Shown: one piece after another, positions 58,504-64,000 of the stretch
How the letters are laid out: every line of letters begins with the position of its first letter
Position numbering within the stretch: position 1 is the first letter of the stretch
From: Dugong dugon
Taxonomy: Eukaryota > Chordata > Mammalia > Sirenia > Dugongidae
Assembly: GCA_030035585.1 (NCBI GenBank)
Contig: CM057463.1
Coordinates: 140,214,736 to 140,278,735 of the forward strand
DNA: 64,000 nucleotides
Reading direction: 5' to 3'
Notes under the pieces: generated by a model
Databases searched by the model: none
What the model saw: the letters and a program-made list of their open reading frames with translations, nothing else
Told to the model about the DNA's origin: nothing
Translations under genes and position numbers: made by a program

Positions 58504-59284
58504 TAGTGGATATGAAGGATGTTGAGCATCTTTTCATGTGCCTACTGGCCATTTGAATACCTTATTTGGAGACATGTCTACTGAGATTCTTCATCCATTT
58601 TTGATTGGGTTATTTGTTTTTTATCACTGAATTGTAAGCATTCTTTATGTATTGTAGATACAAGTCCTTTATCGGATATATTATTTTCAGATATTTTCTC
58701 CCATTCTGTGGGCTGTCTTTTCACTTTCCTGATGGTGTCCTTTGAAACACAAAAGCTTTTAATTTTGATGAAGCCAATGTACCTATTTTTTTCTTTTGTC
58801 CTTTGTGGTTTTGGTGTCATGTCTAAGAAGGCTTTGTATATATTTATGCCTATATTTTCTTCTAAAAGTTCTATAGTATACCTTTTCCAGTTAGTTCTGG
58901 GGCCCATTTTGAGTTAATTTTTGTGTATGGTAGGGGCAAGCAGTCCAGCTTCATTCTTTTGCATGTGAATATCCAGTTCTTCTAGCGCTGTTGTTGAGGA
59001 GAATATTTTTTCTCCTATTGAGTTGTCTTGGCACCCTTGTCTAAAGTCAATTAACAATAAATGTAAGGGTTTATTTCTGGATTCTCAATTCTATATATCT
59101 ATTTTTATACCAGTACCACATTGTCTTGATTACTGTGCCTTTGTAGTAAGTTTTGAAATCGGGAAGTATGCATCTTCCAACTTTGTTCTTCTCTTTCAAG
59201 ATTGCTTTAGTCATTTTGGATCCCTTGAATTCCCACATGAGTTTTAGGGTCATCTTATTATTATTGGTTTAAAGGTCTTGTGAC

Positions 59285-59720
59285 ACAAATAATTTTATGA
59301 GCTCAATTTTCTTATATTTTTTACTTATAAAGTTCTGTTGAACCCAAAACTATTGCCTTGAGATAATCCTTAAACCTGAAACTTCAAATCAAAATTATCC
59401 CTCGGGGTCTGTTTTAAACCAAACAATAGTTTGGCTTAATTACTAAAGTATGTCTGTCTTGAACATCACACTCTTTCAAATAATTATCTATGTGGGATCA
59501 AATTGAAAATGGCACCTTGAAAGGTTAAATGAGAAGTTTAGGGGGCAGTGAGTTTATAGGTTAATGGTGGTGGAATAATTTGGAATAGGATACCTAAAAT
59601 GGTTACACAATTTGAAGCATGTAATCAATATCACTGAATTGTACATGCACACTTTGTTGCAATAGTGTATACTTTGCTGTGGATATTTTCACAAAAAAAA
59701 TCAAATTAAAAAATGCTGTT
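59285..59720 (+). mobile_element. L1 3' UTR fragment, plus strand
   Basis: GAACCCAAAACTATTGCCTT, GAGATAATCCTTAAACCTG and AAACCAAACAATAGTTTGG match the reverse complement of 32830-32950. It ends in CACAAAAAAAATCAAATTAA. It sits tail-out beside the minus-strand L1M that ends at 59255. Confidence 0.65.
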
Positions 59721-59989
59721 GAAGATTTTTTGATATTCTGAATGATTAAAATATTAATTCTGATTTTATGAGAAAAATTAGAGAATGGTATAGCCTTCAG
59801 TTCAAATCTTCAGAATGGAAACATTGTTCATGTAGAAGTATAGAGCCACTTCTTAATATGAAAGCGGTCTCTCTGAAACTGGCAATGTGTTTTAAAATAT
59901 GTATTTGAGGGAGGTTAAACACTGACTTCAAATAGAGCACTTTTTTTTTTAAGTGACTACTGAAATACAACTTTCAGTGTGCACATATT

Positions 59990-61840
59990 CATATAGTTAT
60001 GTTGGTCAAGAAAGATTCTCTGAGGAAATAACATTTAAATAAAGACTTGAGAAATGAGGAGACGGTATTGCATGTGAAAACCTGTGCAAAGGATATTGCG
60101 TGCAAAAGGAATAAAAAATATGAATCCCTGAAGCAGGAACAAGTGTGGTGTGTTAGAAGAATAGCAAGAAGTTTGGTATAGCCAAAGGAGAACAACCCAG
60201 AGGAAGAGGAATAGGAAGTAAGTTCATTAAACCAGATGAAGACTGGCTCATGTAGGGTCTGTATATCATGGTAAGAAGTTTGAATTATATTCTAAATTGA
60301 CTAGGTAGTTTTAAGCAGAAGAGTCACTTGATGTAATTTAATTTTGAATAAGATCACCTTGGCTGCTGTGTAGAGAATAGATTGCAGAGATGCAAGAGTT
60401 GAAATAGGGTCACAAGTTAATTAACTGAGATCAGAAATTATGAACTGAACCAGCGCGGTAGCCAAGAAGGTGATGAGAAGTGATCATATTCAAAATATAT
60501 TTTGAATGTTGACACAATAGGATTTGCTGATGTATTCAATGTGGGGTATGAGAAAAAGAGACGAATCTTCGGTGACTCTAAGGTTTTTAACCTTAGCAAC
60601 TTGGGGCAAACATTTGTGTGGAGAGGAGGAAAAATCAAAACTTTATTTTGGGCTTATTAATTTTGAAGTGTTCATTAGAGATGTAAGTGGAAATGTTAAG
60701 GTAGTTAAGTTTGAAGCTCAAACGTAAACGCTGATGACATATATTTGGGAGACAAGAAATTAGAGCCACCTAAGAGCCACCCAGGAAGGGAGTGGAGCCC
60801 TGGTGGCACAGTAGTTAAGAGCTCTGCTGCTAACCAAAAGGTCGGCAGTTCAAATCCACCAGCCGCTGCTTGGAAACCGTATGGGACAGTTCTACTCTGT
60901 CCTATAGGGCTGCCATGAGTCAGAATTCACTCAATGGCAATGGATTTGGTTTGGTTGTTGGAGAAAGGGAGTAAGTAGAGAAGAGCAGATAGCTAAGGAG
61001 AGCGTCTTGGAGAATTCAAAATATTGGAATAAGAAAGACCTAAAGGGGACTGGAACAGAATATCCACGGAGAAAGGAAGAAAACCAACAGAGTCTGCTGT
61101 CCTGGAGATCAAGTGAAGAAAGTGATTCAAGAAGGAAGAAACGGTTAAATGTGTCAAGAGCTCCTGAAAATACAAGTTAGATGAGGACTGAAAATTGACC
61201 ATTGGGTTTGGCAATATAGAGATCTTTGACAAGATTGGATTCAGTGGAGAGGTGGGTCAAATCTTATTGGAGGTGGATCAGAAGAAAATAGAGTTGAAAA
61301 AGTGGAGACAAAGGCACAGAAAACTTTTGCCTTTAGGGATATCTTTATAAGGGTGGCAGACAATTCCAATGGCAGCTAGAAGACAGAGGATGAAGGAGAG
61401 TTTCTATTTAAACATGGGAGATAGTACAGCGTTATTGTATCCTCATGGAAATGATCTTATAGAGAAGGAAATTTGAATGATGCAGCAGAGAAAATCATTG
61501 TAGGAGCAAAATGCTTGAAATAGTGATATGTAATTTGATGAGATACACAAAAGGAAAGGCTTTGGTGACAGCCAGGAGGAATAGCAGAATACATAGGTAT
61601 AAGTGCATATAAATTGGTAACTTTGGTGGTGGAAAGATAAAGCAGTTCTCTTATGTTTTCTTCCATTTTCTTAGTGAAATAAGAAGTAAGATCATCAGAT
61701 AGGAGTGAGAAAAGTGGATAGAATTTTGGATGTTTGAAGAGAGAAAAGACATAAAATAGTCTTCTTGGGAATAGAGGAGGGATTGACAAAGGAAATATTG
61801 AATTGCTGGGTTTTACTGAGCGTTCTGTTGAAACTTGTCA
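59990..61840 (+). repeat. Long ancient interspersed repeat, unnamed, with an AfroSINE inside
   Basis: This is a non-coding block of the wordy kind common in mammals: AAGACTTGAGAAATGAGGAG, GGTCTGTATATCATGGTAAG, GATCACCTTGGCTGCTGTGT, GACTCTAAGGTTTTTAACC, and after the SINE CAAGTGAAGAAAGTGATTCA, AGATGAGGACTGAAAATTGA, CCATTGGGTTTGGCAATAT. I recognise the pattern but cannot recall the family name with certainty. Confidence 0.5.
60794..60964 (+). repeat. AfroSINE, short form, well preserved
   Basis: The head is GGAGCCCTGGTGGCACAGTA with B-box-like CAGTTCAAATCCACC; the tail is GGGCTGCCATGAGTCAGAAT, TCACTCAATGGCAATGG. AAGGGAGT occurs at 60786-60793 and 60965-60972. Of the SINEs here it is among the closest to a consensus-like sequence. 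Confidence 0.9.
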
Positions 61841-61849
61841 TTAATTTAA

Positions 61850-62744
61850 TGCTGTTGCCTTGTAATTGTGAATTGTTGTAATTGCATATTTTTCTCCAGC
61901 CTTGCTGAACTAGTCTTGTACAGGTGTGGAACAGGCAAAGTGGCAGGTCTAGCCAAGGTTGAATTTGTGCCAGGCAAGAAGGACATAGAGAAATGAACTA
62001 TCTTTTGTGGCACTTGGACTTTATATCACAAACGTTACAAGGCTAGGCAAAAGGTTGGGCAAGGAGGATTAAAATGGAATGCTCCAGGCTGAGAGAACTA
62101 GAATGGTCTGGTGGGCAAGGAGCAGAAATGTAGAATGGGCAGGATAAAAGGAGGTCAGGAACGGAAAAGAAAATAAAGCAGGCAGACTGGTGTCATCCCT
62201 GAAAACGGACGTGATCAGCCAGCAGTCAGCTAGGCTAAGGTTGAGAGAAATAGCCAGAACAGAATAACTCACAATGGGATGTGTTGTGCTAGTATAGACA
62301 GACACCAAATGCTAATGTTCTATGACATCCCTGGGCAACATGTCAAGTGGTTCATTCCAGCCCTAAAGAGGCTGATCCATCAGGGAGTCCAGTCCCAATG
62401 AAGAAGGTGCTTTAACTTAGTTATTTCATGCTGACTCACAGGGCAGCCTTAAATTTTCATGGTAGGTGAGGGACCTGGCCACAAGCTTAATAATTCCAAA
62501 CTATCTGGGTGGCCACTGTATGTTCCCAAAGTGGGGACGGAAGTTACCATAGCTGGGCATTTGACTGTGTTGCTGACAGTGCTGTCCACACAAAACGAGT
62601 GCCAAAAAAAAGTAGTTCTTTTACCTATTATTTGTCCTCATAATGATCCATTATTATATTTTATCCTTTTCATATACTCTGGTAATTGGCAGGGTAAATG
62701 ATTTTGTAAAAGATAATTTTCTTTTTCTTGATAATAAGAAACTC
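61850..62744. other. Unrecognised sequence
   Basis: No gene signal or confident repeat assignment. Confidence 0.4.
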
Positions 62745-63162
62745 TTACCACAGGTGAGTGGCTTTAAAGAACAGAAGTTTATTCTCTCACAGTTTAGGCA
62801 GCTAGAAGTCCAAATTCAGGACAGTGGTTATAGGAGAAGACTCTCTGAAGAGTCTGTTGGTTCTGAGAATAGGTATTTGTCTCTCCCAGCTTCTGTAGTT
62901 ACGGCATTCCTGGGTTCCTTGGCAATCTTCACATGGCATCTACCTTTCCCTGTTTGTGCTTGCTCCTGTGTTTAATCTGCTCTTTTCATAACTCAGAAGT
63001 GGTTAGGTTTAGGACACACCTTACACTGAGATGGCCTCATTAGCATAACAAAGAAAACCCTATTTTCAAAGAAGATTACATCCACAGGTAAAGGGGTTAA
63101 GGTTCTAACACATATTTTGGGGCGGGGGGGGGGGGGGGGACACGATTCAATCCATAACAGTA
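62745..63162 (-). mobile_element. MaLR-type LTR, 3' edge trimmed, fossil
   Basis: CTTTAAAGAACAGAAGTTTA, TTCTCTCACAGTTTAGGCAG to GACACGATTCAATCCATAAC follows the same plan as the LTRs at 31745 and 34702. It contains a G(16) run at about 63124-63139. It is a non-coding fossil. Confidence 0.75.
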
Positions 63163-63400
63163 AGTATCATTTATTTAATGTTTGCTATATGCCAGACCAT
63201 ACTAAGTTCCCTACATTCATTGTCTCATTTATTCATTCAATATTCCTACAAGGTAGGATTATCATGACCTTATTTTTACAAGTGAGGTAACTGAAGCCCA
63301 GAAAGTTTAATTGACCTCCCCAAAGTCACATGGTCCATAAGTGGTAGGAGCAATACTCAAACACAGAACTTTTTCCAAAGTCCTTGCTCTTAACCTCTAT
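63163..63400 (+). repeat. MIR SINE, near complete
   Basis: TTTAATGTTTGCTATATGCC, TCATTTATTCATTCAATATTC, TACAAGTGAGGTAACTGAAG, CAAAGTCACATGGTCCATAA in the MIR order. Confidence 0.8.
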
Positions 63401-64000
63401 GGACTTTTGCTTGACAATGGCGCTATCAAATGAATAGGCAGAATATACCATGGATAGTAAGAGTGGACTACTATAAACCACGCTAAATGGAAGGGTACTC
63501 TCGTTTCTACCTTCTCATTTACATGTTCGTCCATTACAGGTCTGCAGGGTCTTCTAGGGATTCTTCTACCTAACAGCAAACTTTTTTTTAACAATAGTGG
63601 ATATTATTTTTAGAAAATAAAAAGGAGGAAAGTGAGAAGTGGAAATGAGAAGGAATATTTTCCTTTCCGTGTTCTATCAAGTGCGTTTCCCTTACAGCTC
63701 TCTTGAACTCTGGTAAAAGATACAGACACTGAATGGCGAAACTAGTGTTCTTCCCAACAGCTGCTCTCCCTATATGAGGATGGGGATAATCAGCGTAAAA
63801 GACGCTACTCCGTCTGCCTCACTCACTTCACTCAATTGGCATTGTCCCAGAGAAAATCAATTAGTTGACTACAGAAGGATAGTTCAAAAACATGAGGTCT
63901 ACTGTCCTGATCTGTCCATTACCCAATGCCTTGTCTTCTACGGTACATAAGAAACAAAAATTCTCCGGAAACCCACTTAAAATTTACATACAATGATACG
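63401..64000. other. Unrecognised sequence at the right edge
   Basis: No gene or named repeat is seen. Confidence 0.4.

Larger units (their letters stand above)
57025..59255 (-). mobile_element. L1M 3' end, minus strand, with RTE, duplication and SINE inserts
   Basis: The 3' UTR (57025-57440: GGCAGTTTTATTGAGATGCT, GTAGCCATCACTGCAATTAA) is followed by the RTE insert, then ORF2 3' sequence. Minus-strand peptides include MELPYDPAIPLSGIYSREKK at 58300 and [20 protein letters not shown] at 58900. It runs to about 59255 (CCCACATGAGTTTTAGGGTC). It is an old copy with many breaks. Confidence 0.85.

Noticed and set aside
21163-60964. Possible tRNA genes (A- and B-box-like motifs)
   Set aside because: Each lies in the head of an AfroSINE copy with a SINE body and tail and lacks a full cloverleaf.

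Overview
The window is mammalian nuclear DNA, most likely from an elephant or another afrothere. I infer this from many copies of a tRNA-derived SINE of the AfroSINE type (a head with Pol III A/B-box-like motifs and a tail shared with RTE LINEs), from BovB-like RTE LINEs of the kind known in Afrotheria, and from two long L1 copies. Eutherian MIR, L1M and MaLR repeats are also present. There are no bacterial-type operons, CRISPR arrays or rRNA genes, and no convincing free-standing tRNA gene. Identifications rest on reading the sequence against remembered families. No alignment was run.

Host gene. Four plus-strand exons (7695-7761, 12117-12305, 14733-14905, 16776-16937) form one open 197-codon stretch with AG/GT borders and matching phases (0-1, 1-1, 1-0, 0-0). 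The protein follows ARHGAP20 (RhoGAP20) from the end of its Ras-association domain, through the linker, into the first part of the RhoGAP domain, including the arginine-finger region. It differs enough from my memory of human ARHGAP20 to look like a paralogue (ARHGAP20-like). I saw no upstream exons in the 2.1 kb between exon A and the L1 on the left, and no downstream exons in the remaining 47 kb. The window therefore holds either the middle of a larger gene or a remnant with intact exons.

Region by region. 1-5.55 kb: a minus-strand L1 with ORF2 remnant, ORF1 and a long 5' UTR, running off the left edge. 5.6-17 kb: the ARHGAP20-like exons, with a MaLR-type element at 9.5-11.5 kb in one intron and MIR/AfroSINE copies in the others. 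17-24.6 kb: mostly unique AT-rich DNA with MIRs, AfroSINEs and an MLT1-like LTR. 24.6-26.3 kb: an L1 3' end carrying a solo LTR. 27.3-29.3 kb: RTE tail, AfroSINE and a solo LTR with a perfect 5-bp duplication. 29.6-36.6 kb: an old L1M 3' region that absorbed a small inverted-repeat DNA element, a whole-length MaLR provirus (itself holding two AfroSINEs and an L1 fragment) and an RTE. 36.8-38.5 kb: LTRs. 38.7-45.65 kb: an AfroSINE split by a 6.8-kb L1, with target duplications visible for both insertions. 46.7-52.2 kb: two RTE LINEs in opposite orientation with AfroSINEs. 52.8-63.4 kb: a local duplication, two L1M 3' ends, a 222-bp tandem duplication across an RTE/L1 border, an unnamed ancient repeat, an LTR and a MIR.

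I see no unknown multi-gene system here. The best leads are the ARHGAP20-like exon set, the datable nest of insertions, a 117-bp inverted-repeat element, the junction-spanning duplication, an L1 with a much shorter 5' UTR, and a MaLR whose two LTRs come from different subfamilies.
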